From assembly GCA_938017675.1 (NCBI GenBank), contig CALIJB010000006.1:1-13206 (forward strand): 13,206 nt of DNA, given 5' to 3'. The notes beneath the pieces are model-generated. The model saw only the letters and a program-made list of their open reading frames with translations, made no database searches and was not told the DNA's origin. The stretch comes from an uncultured Candidatus Saccharibacteria bacterium (lineage in GTDB: Bacteria; Patescibacteriota; Saccharimonadia; Saccharimonadales; Saccharimonadaceae). Made by a program: the position numbers and the translations under genes. Positions 6,553-13,071 of the stretch are shown here, piece by piece (the stretch's first letter is position 1; the number at the start of each line of letters is the position of its first letter).

Positions 6553-6713
6553 TGGCTGAATGGATTGGCGGACTGCTGAGCGGTTTGCCGACGTGGTTAA
6601 CTGTCGTTATTTTGGTCGTTATGTTTATAGTTATAGCGGTCGGCGAATTAATAATTTCGCCTTCCATGTACCATGAAGAGCCGTTTTGGCCGTTCAGAAG
6701 GAGGAAAAAATGA
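6552..6713 (+). CDS. Small single-pass membrane protein between hrcA and grpE
   Basis: This 53-codon ORF shares a base with the hrcA stop (TAATG at 6550-6554) and ends in TGA (6711-6713) overlapping the grpE ATG (ATGA at 6710-6713). It thus fills the gap exactly and would be translationally coupled on both sides. The peptide begins MAEWIGGLLSGLPTW, has a strong hydrophobic segment at residues 15-36 (LTVVILVVMFIVIAVGELII) and ends in a Trp/Phe/Pro stretch and a basic tail (FRRRKK), so one membrane helix is expected, probably with the basic tail inside. The codons for FRRRKK carry the grpE ribosome-binding site. No family was recognised. As part of the CIRCE-controlled unit it should be heat-inducible, which is an inference. 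It is the only supported gene in the window with a TGA stop. Confidence 0.7.
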   Translation: MAEWIGGLLSGLPTWLTVVILVVMFIVIAVGELIISPSMYHEEPFWPFRRRKK

Positions 6714-7180
6714 CAAAGAATAAAGCTAAGAAAACTGAAGATTTAGAGCAGCAATTGGGCGAGTTGACGCTGGATTTGCAGCGGACGCGGGCGGATTTCG
6801 AGAACTATCGCAAGCGTGTCGAGGCGGAAAAGCAGTCGGCGCACCAAATGGGCCAGGCGAAGTCGGTGATGAAGCTGTTGCCGGTAATTGATACGATTGA
6901 GCGGGCGATCGCTAACGTTCCGGAGGAACTAAAAGATAATCCGTGGGCGAAAGGCGTGGCCGGCCTGAATAAACAGCTCGACAAGCAACTCAAAGAAATC
7001 GGCCTTGAGAAAATTGATGCTAAACCTGGTACGCTGTTTAACCCTGAGCTGCACCAAGCCGTTCAATTTGATGAAGAAGCAGAGGGTGACAAAGAAGTTG
7101 TTGCCGAAGAGCTCCGCGCTGGCTACATGCTAGACGGCGTAGTGGTTCGCGACGCGATGGTCAAAGTTACGCGCCAATAA
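6710..7180 (+). CDS. grpE: GrpE, nucleotide exchange factor for DnaK
   Basis: GrpE releases ADP from DnaK in the cytoplasm. The protein has 156 residues (E. coli 197). It has a charged N-terminal coiled coil (about 10-50) with FENYRKRVEAEK, then LPVIDTIERAI, FNPELHQAVQ (canonical FDPxxHEAV/HQAV) and the beta-domain ending EELRAGYMLDGVVVRDAMVKV. ATG 6710 is the start because AAGGAGG (6698-6704) lies five bases upstream; the in-frame TTG at 6686 lacks this. It overlaps the small membrane gene by four bases and is the last gene of the hrcA unit; the dnaK gene it serves is nearly 4 kb downstream under its own CIRCE. Regulation is by the CIRCE at 5795-5821. Identity is very sure. Confidence 0.97.
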   Translation: MTKNKAKKTEDLEQQLGELTLDLQRTRADFENYRKRVEAEKQSAHQMGQAKSVMKLLPVIDTIERAIANVPEELKDNPWAKGVAGLNKQLDKQLKEIGLEKIDAKPGTLFNPELHQAVQFDEEAEGDKEVVAEELRAGYMLDGVVVRDAMVKVTRQ

Positions 7181-7206
7181 ATCCAGCATTCCCGTACTTA
7201 TTTCGC

Positions 7207-7235
7207 TTGCATTGTATCGTCATTAGCTATATAAT
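7207..7235 (+). promoter_or_regulatory. Promoter of the GH16 gene
   Basis: TTGCAT (7207-7212), 17 bp, TATAAT (7230-7235) is a near-consensus sigma-70-type promoter. It predicts a start at about 7242 and a 5' leader of nearly 40 bases with a GAGG-type ribosome site before ATG 7281. Confidence 0.75.
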
Positions 7236-7280
7236 CATAAGCGTCATCAGGCGTTAAAACAAAAAGAGTTGAGGGATTCA

Positions 7281-8684
7281 ATGAAAAAGAAAATAGTAGG
7301 ATTATTCATCGCCGCTGTTGTTGCGGTGAATTTTATCGCGCCGCCGGCTGCGCATGCCGGTTCAAAAACCATTCGGCTTCGCAGCGTGGTCAAAAGTTCG
7401 CTATCGAAAACCGAACAGAATTCCATCGCCTCAGGAAAAATAACGTTGACTACTAACGACGCCAATTCGGAATTTTTGCTGGCGTACCAAGGCGGCGGAC
7501 GCTTGGCTGAGACGGGCAGCGATGCGAGGATTTTGGTAGCGTATTTTGCTGTTGGCGGCTTGCTGGCGGCGCTGGGCGGCTATTTCTTGCTGCGCAGCAA
7601 AAAGGGCCGAGCTCTGCTGTTACTAGCGGTTAGCGTTGGCGGGTTGGCGCTTAACAATCAAGCGGCTTCGGCTATCATTGATAGTATCGGCGCAACCGAC
7701 ACGGTAACCGTGCAAGACGGCGAAAGTGTTGAGTATTCTCCACCAAAGATCGACGGCTATGAATATCTGGGGTATGCTAAGAGACCGGTTTCTGCGGCTT
7801 CGACAAATAATAGCACAACTCCAAATCCGACACCTACACCTACACCTACACCTACACCTACACCGACTCCGTCACCAACCGTCCCGGCAGCAGCTGGTAA
7901 ATATAATCGCTTGGCTTTTGAAGATGATTTTGACTCAATCAGCACCATCGACACCGGCAATACTGGCGCGCCAGGCTTCAAATGGTACCCGGCGGGCGTA
8001 CACAAATGGGGCAAGCCCGATACCCAGCCCAACGAGTATTCCGTGAATAATTCGGTGCTGCGGATTGCTCCGACGCACAGTACTTACAATCGTAATTTCA
8101 TGACGCGCGACCCGAATACGTATGCAGGACAGTCGTTTGGGCATGGCTATTACGAAGTGCGGATGCGCGTTGACGCTAATGGCGTGCGCAATGTGCCGCC
8201 GGAAAATTCTTCATGGCCGGCATTTTGGGCGCAATCGCATTCCAGGCATCGCAATAACGCCATACCGTCTGCTGAACTTGATATGGTTGAAATCATGCGG
8301 CCGGGCGAGATGTTAGGGTCGGCATGGGCGTATTATGATTCAATGGATCAAACTAAAATTATACGCAACCGAGGACATTATACTTCGCAGGCAGGGCTAG
8401 ATGTGTCGCAATGGCATACATACGGATGTTTATGGACTACCGAAAAAATTGAGTGGTATATTGATGGTAAATTAACTATACGCTACTATTGGGGTGCTAC
8501 CCGCGATCAGCTAGCGCCGAACGACCCTCGGCAAGATCCGGTGACGCAAGCCGGCGGTCCGTCGCCAATTAGTAACCCGCTCGCGATATTTGATTCAGAG
8601 ACAGCGATGGATGTCATATTAGGCACGGGCAAAACCTGGCCGATGGAAGTTGACTGGGTTCGGATTTGGCAGCTGCCGCAGTAA
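7281..8684 (+). CDS. Exported GH16-family glycoside hydrolase with N-terminal membrane module
   Basis: This is a 467-residue protein. ATG 7281 gives a typical signal peptide (MKKKIVGLFIAAVVAV...AAHA, cut near residue 26). Next comes a 50-residue segment, then LAETG (75-79), a hydrophobic helix (84-104), RSKKGR (105-110) and a second hydrophobic stretch (111-133). A PT-rich linker (180-202) leads to the GH16 domain (about 210-467). GH16 marks are GHGYYEVRMR, SSWPAFWAQ, the catalytic ELDMVE (332-337; nucleophile Glu 332, acid/base Glu 337), WHTYGCLWTTEKIEWYIDG and the closing DWVRIW. GH16 enzymes hydrolyse or transglycosylate beta-glucans or galactans; the substrate cannot be read from the sequence. 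Two helices with a basic loop would leave the enzyme outside the cell but membrane-tied. The LAETG-helix-basic order mimics a sortase signal, though it is internal. It has its own promoter and a possible weak terminator at its stop. Confidence 0.88.
   Translation: MKKKIVGLFIAAVVAVNFIAPPAAHAGSKTIRLRSVVKSSLSKTEQNSIASGKITLTTNDANSEFLLAYQGGGRLAETGSDARILVAYFAVGGLLAALGGYFLLRSKKGRALLLLAVSVGGLALNNQAASAIIDSIGATDTVTVQDGESVEYSPPKIDGYEYLGYAKRPVSAASTNNSTTPNPTPTPTPTPTPTPTPSPTVPAAAGKYNRLAFEDDFDSISTIDTGNTGAPGFKWYPAGVHKWGKPDTQPNEYSVNNSVLRIAPTHSTYNRNFMTRDPNTYAGQSFGHGYYEVRMRVDANGVRNVPPENSSWPAFWAQSHSRHRNNAIPSAELDMVEIMRPGEMLGSAWAYYDSMDQTKIIRNRGHYTSQAGLDVSQWHTYGCLWTTEKIEWYIDGKLTIRYYWGATRDQLAPNDPRQDPVTQAGGPSPISNPLAIFDSETAMDVILGTGKTWPMEVDWVRIWQLPQ
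7833..7862 (+). repeat. Hexanucleotide microsatellite encoding the PT linker
   Basis: Five exact CCTACA units encode Pro-Thr, flanked by variant PT codons (about 7827-7872). The unit is two codons, so slippage would change linker length without breaking the frame. Confidence 0.9.
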
Positions 8685-8695
8685 ACTGCCTTTTT
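8668..8695 (+). terminator. Weak possible terminator at the GH16 stop
   Basis: GGCAG (8668-8672) can pair with CTGCC (8686-8690), which is followed directly by five T (8691-8695). An alternative is GCAG (8678-8681) with CTGC (8686-8689). The stems are only 4-5 bp, so this is tentative. Confidence 0.3.
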
Positions 8696-8724
8696 GACGT
8701 GGAATTCACGGTGGTAGTCGCTTG

Positions 8725-8753
8725 TTGCACTTTTGGCTAATTGTCTATAAAAT
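8725..8753 (+). promoter_or_regulatory. Promoter of lemA
   Basis: TTGCAC (8725-8730), 17 bp, TAAAAT (8748-8753), embedded in the A/T-rich CTATAAAATAAG. An overlapping TATAAA at 8746 is an alternative -10. A strong AGGAGG (8771-8776) follows before ATG 8782. Confidence 0.55.
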
Positions 8754-8781
8754 AAGGGCTATCAGCAAGCAGGAGGTTGTA

Positions 8782-9393
8782 ATGAAAAATTGGAAAATTC
8801 CAGCAATTATCGGAGGAGTGTTATTACTTCTAGTGATGATGATCGCCGGGTCTTATAACGGCATGGTGTCGAGCCGCGAGTCGGTTAACACGGCGTGGAG
8901 CAAGGTTGAGTCGCAATACCAGCGGCGCAGCGATTTGATTCCAAATCTGGTCAATACCGTCAAGGGCGCGGCCAATTTCGAGCAAGAGACATTAACAAAG
9001 GTAGTCGAGGCGCGCGCTAAAGCTACGCAAATCAAAGTCGATGCCAATAATCCAGATGACATAGCCAAATTCCAGCAGGCTCAAAGCGAGGTTAGCTCGT
9101 CGCTCAGTCGGCTGTTGGCGGTAGCTGAAAACTATCCGCAGCTCAAAGCAACGGAAAACTTCAGAGATTTGCAGTCGCAGTTAGAAGGTACAGAAAATCG
9201 TATAACTGTGGCGCGCAATGACTTTAATGACGCTGCTAGATCATATAACACGAAGGTTAAATCTTTCCCGACAAATTTGTTAGCGGGTATGTTCGGTTTC
9301 AAGGAGCGACCGTATTTTGAGTCGGATGTTGGTGCTAATAAAGCTCCGTCGGTTGATTTCAACGCAGCAAATTCAACCAAACAAGAAAACTAG
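8782..9393 (+). CDS. lemA: LemA family membrane protein
   Basis: This is a 203-residue protein with an N-terminal membrane anchor (about 6-23) followed by the LemA helical domain. Family marks are YNGMVSSRESVNTAWSKVE, QYQRRSDLIPNLVNTVKG, VVEARAKA, LLAVAENYPQLKA, NFRDLQSQLEGTENRI and AARSYN. ATG 8782 is chosen because AGGAGG (8771-8776) lies five bases upstream; longer readings from 8722 lack this site. The domain should face outside the cell, with a hydrophilic tail. LemA proteins often sit beside TPM/YgcG genes, as here, where only two bases separate the genes; the pair is thought to act in the envelope, but its biochemical role is not established. Family identity is very sure. Confidence 0.95.
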   Translation: MKNWKIPAIIGGVLLLLVMMIAGSYNGMVSSRESVNTAWSKVESQYQRRSDLIPNLVNTVKGAANFEQETLTKVVEARAKATQIKVDANNPDDIAKFQQAQSEVSSSLSRLLAVAENYPQLKATENFRDLQSQLEGTENRITVARNDFNDAARSYNTKVKSFPTNLLAGMFGFKERPYFESDVGANKAPSVDFNAANSTKQEN

Positions 9394-9395
9394 AT

Positions 9396-10160
9396 ATGCG
9401 TTGGCGAAGCTCTGTTATTAATTTAGTTGGATTGTTGTCATTGGCAGTGTTATTTGGCTGCCTGTTTAATAATACAGCTTTCGCTAAACTAGAAGTGCCA
9501 GCTGCGCCGCCGCTTGAACGTCCTATAATTGACCAGACGGAAAGTTTGGCAAATGAAGACATTGACCGCATTGCGCAGCTGATTAATGCTGAGCGCCAGA
9601 AAAAGTCATTCCAAATCGGCGTGTTGATGATTCCGACGCTTGGCAGTGATGATAGTCTAGAGGAATATAGCCTCAAAGTAGCTCGCCAATGGGGTATCGG
9701 CGACAAGAAAAAGAGTAATGGCGTATTGCTGCTTATTGCCAAGAATGACCGTAAAATGCGAATCGAGGTCGGCAATGGTATGGAAGGTTCGTTAACCGAT
9801 GCGCGAGCTAGCCAAATTATCCGTAACACAATCGCACCAAAGTTTCGCAGCGGCGATTATGCTGGCGGCGTTGAAGCTGGCGTGAAACGAATCATCGACG
9901 CCGCGGAAGGCAAAGATCGATCAGCCGATAGCGAGGATATGGAATCGATAATCTCCTTAATATTCATCATAGTCCTCATATTTATTGTTGTAATAATAGC
10001 TACAAGAAGGGGCGGTCGATCCGGCAAGCGCCGATCAAATCGCTGGTGGTGGATTGGCGGTATCGGTTCGGGCGGCAGTTCTAACAGTTCAGGCAGCTCG
10101 TCTGGCGGCAGCTTTGGCGGCGGCGGGTTTTCTGGCGGCGGTGCCAGCGGCGGTTGGTAA
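9396..10160 (+). CDS. TPM domain (YgcG-type) exported membrane protein
   Basis: This is a 254-residue protein. The signal peptide is residues 1-30 (ending NNTAFA). The TPM domain (about 41-170) shows IIDQTESLANEDIDRIAQLI, QIGVLMIPTLG, YSLKVARQWGIG, NGVLLLIAKNDRKMRIEVG and a GSLTDARASQII stretch. A membrane helix follows (about 184-202), then an Arg-rich segment with a WWW and a Gly/Ser-rich tail ending GGGGFSGGGASGGW, the usual YgcG ending. ATG 9396 lies two bases after the lemA stop, without a clear Shine-Dalgarno, so translation is probably coupled to lemA. TPM proteins are envelope proteins of debated activity. The -35 box of the next promoter overlaps its last codons. Family identity is very sure. 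Confidence 0.93.
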   Translation: MRWRSSVINLVGLLSLAVLFGCLFNNTAFAKLEVPAAPPLERPIIDQTESLANEDIDRIAQLINAERQKKSFQIGVLMIPTLGSDDSLEEYSLKVARQWGIGDKKKSNGVLLLIAKNDRKMRIEVGNGMEGSLTDARASQIIRNTIAPKFRSGDYAGGVEAGVKRIIDAAEGKDRSADSEDMESIISLIFIIVLIFIVVIIATRRGGRSGKRRSNRWWWIGGIGSGGSSNSSGSSSGGSFGGGGFSGGGASGGW

Positions 10161-10182
10161 AACTCGAATTTGCGTATATAAT
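10154..10182 (+). promoter_or_regulatory. Near-leaderless promoter of the three-helix membrane gene
   Basis: TTGGTA (10154-10159, over the end of the TPM gene), 17 bp, TATAAT (10177-10182). The -10 ends seven bases before ATG 10190 and no Shine-Dalgarno is present, so a leaderless transcript is likely. Confidence 0.65.
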
Positions 10183-10189
10183 TCTAATC

Positions 10190-10978
10190 ATGCTTAAAAT
10201 TTTCAAGATAATTTTAGCTATGTTTGTTGTAGTATCGGCTGGAGGTTCATTTGCTAGCGCAGCCAGTTATACAAACCAAGCGGACATTGATATAATCGCT
10301 GTCTCGAACAAGGCTTATGTAGATTTTATAAAAGCAATAAATGACGAGAAGTCTGTGGCTGATGGTACGGTTATTGCTCAGACCGCCGCTGCATCGTCGG
10401 CATTCAATAATGTTGCTAGCCATAATTTCTCCTCTAAACTAGGCGTCAAATACATCAAAAAGTCAACAGAAGTTAAAAAGTATGCCGGAGAAATTAAGGT
10501 GCTGTTAGACAAAGTTACTGTTGTTTTGCGCGAAAGGGACTATAATACCGTAAACCAATATTTGGAGCAAATTCGTGACTCTGTCAAAAAATATTCTGCA
10601 GCTATAGAAGAGATGAATAAAGCTGCTAGCGAGTCTAATTCGTATGCGGAATATTTTTTCTTGCTGGTGGCAATTGCTGCAGCAGCCATGGCGGTCGGAT
10701 CGTTTGTTTGGTTTGCTATTGGTAGGAGTAAGCAGTTGAGTTCTGGCCTTCTAGTAGCGCGTAAAGCAGTTGCTCTTTCGTCGCTGATTCCGCTGGCCGG
10801 TGCAGTTGTCACGTATGTGACGTTTATGCTGGCTAGTAATGCAGGCGGTACTTATACAGTTGCTTACGGATTGATTTTGATTGGTCTAGCAGCTTATGTA
10901 AGTTCGATCTTACGATATATTATACTAGCCAGAAATACGGCGACAGCATTGTCGGATCGGTCGAATACTGTAAAATAA
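10190..10978 (+). CDS. Exported membrane protein with helical ectodomain and three C-terminal helices (unknown)
   Basis: This is a 262-residue protein. ATG 10190 opens a signal peptide (MLKIFKIILAMFVVV...FASA, cut near residue 24) and is preferred over the in-frame TTG at 10154, which overlaps the upstream gene. Residues 25-150 are polar, Ala/Lys/Glu-rich and probably helical, possibly a coiled coil. Three hydrophobic segments follow at about 155-177, 193-215 and 223-246, with a short hydrophilic C-terminus. I do not recognise a family and see no catalytic motif. The gene follows lemA and the TPM gene and may belong to the same envelope function, but it has its own promoter and may be read independently. 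It stops 19 bp before the first dnaK CIRCE, with no separate terminator. The membrane topology is well supported; the role is unknown. Confidence 0.8.
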   Translation: MLKIFKIILAMFVVVSAGGSFASAASYTNQADIDIIAVSNKAYVDFIKAINDEKSVADGTVIAQTAAASSAFNNVASHNFSSKLGVKYIKKSTEVKKYAGEIKVLLDKVTVVLRERDYNTVNQYLEQIRDSVKKYSAAIEEMNKAASESNSYAEYFFLLVAIAAAAMAVGSFVWFAIGRSKQLSSGLLVARKAVALSSLIPLAGAVVTYVTFMLASNAGGTYTVAYGLILIGLAAYVSSILRYIILARNTATALSDRSNTVK

Positions 10979-10997
10979 GCGGTGATGTAAAAACAAA

Positions 10998-11024
10998 TTA
11001 GCACTCTTGACATGGGAGTGCTAA
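10998..11024 (+). promoter_or_regulatory. CIRCE operator 1 of dnaK
   Basis: TTAGCACTC, nine bases, GAGTGCTAA is a perfect CIRCE. The inverted repeat extends to 11 bp (10996-11006 with 11016-11026). The centre carries the TTGACA -35 box, so HrcA would cover the promoter. Confidence 0.97.
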
Positions 11025-11035
11025 TTATTTATACT
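11007..11035 (+). promoter_or_regulatory. dnaK promoter
   Basis: TTGACA (11007-11012), 17 bp, TATACT (11030-11035): consensus -35, near-consensus -10. The expected start is about 11042, just before the second CIRCE, giving a leader of about 78 bases. Confidence 0.85.
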
Positions 11036-11042
11036 GAAATAG

Positions 11043-11069
11043 TTGGCACTCGTGAATAAAGAGTGCTAA
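11043..11069 (+). promoter_or_regulatory. CIRCE operator 2 of dnaK
   Basis: TTGGCACTC, nine bases, GAGTGCTAA has one mismatch to consensus in the left arm. It starts at about the transcription start and so lies in the 5' leader, 19 bp after the first CIRCE ends. Confidence 0.95.
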
Positions 11070-11119
11070 AATGAATATAAGAAAAACCAGATGTGATCAA
11101 AACAAGAAAGGGGAATCAT

Positions 11120-13012
11120 ATGGGTAAAATTATCGGAATTGACCTTGGTACAACCAATAGCGCCTTTGCGTACATGTTGGCAGGCAAACCAGAGGTTATC
11201 GCTAACGCTGAAGGCAACCGCACGACGCCGTCAGTGGTGGCGATTAATAAAAAGGGCGAACGCTTGGTTGGACAAGTGGCTCAGCGCCAGCGTGTGACCA
11301 ATCCAAAGAACACTATTTACGGTGTCAAGCGCCTGATCGGCCGCAAATTTAGCGACAAGGAAGTCCAAAAAGACTTGGATATCATGCCGTACCAAATTGT
11401 TAAAAAAGGCACTGGCGTGGCGGTCAAGATGGGCGACAAGGAATACACGCCAGAAGAAGTTTCAGCTATGATCCTCAGCAAAATCAAGGCTGATGCCGAG
11501 GCATTCCTTGGTGAAAAAGTCACCGAAGCGGTCATCACCGTGCCGGCCTACTTTGACGATTCGCAGCGTCAAGCTACCAAAGACGCTGGTAAAATTGCTG
11601 GCCTGGAAGTTAAGCGCATCATCAATGAGCCGACGGCCGCTGCTTTGGCATACGGCCTAGAAAAAGGCAAAAATGACGAGACCATCGTGGTGTTTGACCT
11701 TGGTGGCGGTACCTTCGATGTTTCCGTCCTGGAACTTGGTGACGGTGTGTTTGAGGTGAAAGCAACCAATGGTGATACCCACCTGGGTGGTGAAGACTTT
11801 GACAACGTCATCGTTAACTATTTCCTGGACGATTTTAAGTCTAAAGAAGGCATTGATCTGCGTAAAGACAATGCGGCCATGCAGCGCCTGAAGGACGAAG
11901 CCGAAAAGGCTAAGAAGGAGCTGTCAACGGTTACTGAATACGAAGTTAACATTCCATTCATTACCGCTGATGCTGACGGGCCAAAGCACTTTGAGTTGAG
12001 CCTAACGCGGGCCAAGTTGGAAGATTTGGTGAAGGATTTGTTAGATCGCCTCGACGGCCCAGTTGAAAAAGCGCTGAAAGACGCCAAACTCTCTAAATCA
12101 GACATCCAAAACGTGGTGATGGTTGGCGGTATGACTCGTATGCCAGCGGTGGTTGAGCGGGTGAAGAAGCTGTTTGGCAAAGATCCAATGCAGGGTGTTA
12201 ACCCAGACGAAGTGGTGGCTGTTGGTGCAGCCATTCAAGGCGGTGTGCTGGCCGGCGACGTCAAGGACGTGCTACTGCTGGACGTGACACCATTGAGCCT
12301 TGGTATCGAGACGATGGGCGGTGTGTCGACCAAACTGATTGAGCGTAACACCACCGTGCCAACCAGCAAATCGGAAGTGTTCTCGACGGCCGCTGACAAC
12401 CAGCCGCAAGTGGAAATCCACGTCTTGCAGGGTGAGCGCGAATTTGCCAATGACAACAAGAGCTTGGGGCGCTTTGTGCTTGACGGCATCGCGCCAGCAC
12501 CGCGCGGCGTGCCGCAGATTGAAGTGACGTTCAACATTGATGCGAATGGTATCCTTAATGTTACTGCCAAAGACAAAGGCACTGGCAAGGAACAATCAAT
12601 TACCATCCAAAACTCAGGTAACATGAGCAAGGAAGACATTGAAAAGGCGCAAAAAGAAGCCGAAATGCATGCCGACGAAGACAAGAAAAAGCGCGAAACG
12701 GTTGACGCCAAAAATCAGTTAGAAAACGCCATCTACCAAGCCAAGAAAATGCCGGATGAGTTTAAGGATAAGATTTCTGACGACGACAAGAAAGCGATTG
12801 ACGAAGCGGTCAAGGAAGCAGAAAAGCACAAAGACGCTGACGACAAAGACGAGCTGGAAGCAGCAGCCAAAGCCTTGCAGGATGCCATCATGCCGATCGG
12901 CGCCAAAATGTACCAGCAAGCTGCTGAGGACAACAAAGCTGACGAATCTAAGGATGACAAAAAGTCTAGCAAAGACGAACCAGTCGAAGGCGAAGTGGTC
13001 GACGAGAAATAG
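11120..13012 (+). CDS. dnaK: Chaperone DnaK (Hsp70)
   Basis: DnaK is the ATP-driven chaperone that works with GrpE and DnaJ in the cytoplasm. The protein has 630 residues, full length. ATG 11120 gives the standard MGKIIGIDLGTTNS and follows AAAGGGG by six bases; the in-frame GTG at 11093 would add nine residues not seen in the family. Marks are the phosphate-1 loop GIDLGTTNS (6-14), INEPTAAALAYGLE (168-181), phosphate-2 DLGGGTFDVS (193-202), VVMVGGMTRMP (332-342), the interdomain linker VLLLDVTPLSLG (383-394), and the helical lid with an acidic, Lys-rich tail ending EGEVVDEK. Residues 72-94 (LIGRKFSDKEVQ...YQIV) are the nucleotide-domain insert present in most bacteria but missing in classic Firmicutes DnaK. 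It is controlled by two CIRCE sites, stands alone with its own terminator, and no dnaJ follows within the window. Confidence 0.99.
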   Translation: MGKIIGIDLGTTNSAFAYMLAGKPEVIANAEGNRTTPSVVAINKKGERLVGQVAQRQRVTNPKNTIYGVKRLIGRKFSDKEVQKDLDIMPYQIVKKGTGVAVKMGDKEYTPEEVSAMILSKIKADAEAFLGEKVTEAVITVPAYFDDSQRQATKDAGKIAGLEVKRIINEPTAAALAYGLEKGKNDETIVVFDLGGGTFDVSVLELGDGVFEVKATNGDTHLGGEDFDNVIVNYFLDDFKSKEGIDLRKDNAAMQRLKDEAEKAKKELSTVTEYEVNIPFITADADGPKHFELSLTRAKLEDLVKDLLDRLDGPVEKALKDAKLSKSDIQNVVMVGGMTRMPAVVERVKKLFGKDPMQGVNPDEVVAVGAAIQGGVLAGDVKDVLLLDVTPLSLGIETMGGVSTKLIERNTTVPTSKSEVFSTAADNQPQVEIHVLQGEREFANDNKSLGRFVLDGIAPAPRGVPQIEVTFNIDANGILNVTAKDKGTGKEQSITIQNSGNMSKEDIEKAQKEAEMHADEDKKKRETVDAKNQLENAIYQAKKMPDEFKDKISDDDKKAIDEAVKEAEKHKDADDKDELEAAAKALQDAIMPIGAKMYQQAAEDNKADESKDDKKSSKDEPVEGEVVDEK

Positions 13013-13034
13013 CAGAGTCTATCTAATTTAGGCT

Positions 13035-13071
13035 AATATAATACCCCAAGTCTCAGGGGTATTATATTTTT
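13035..13071 (+). terminator. Strong intrinsic terminator after dnaK
   Basis: The perfect 13-bp stem AATATAATACCCC (13035-13047) with GGGGTATTATATT (13056-13068) has an 8-base loop and is followed by a T-run (13067-13071). The A/T-rich stem base could also serve the reverse strand. Confidence 0.92.

Noticed and set aside
12235..12711. 158-codon reverse-strand ORF opposite dnaK
   Set aside because: Antisense shadows over dnaK are a common artefact of its codon use, and the forward strand is unquestionably DnaK.
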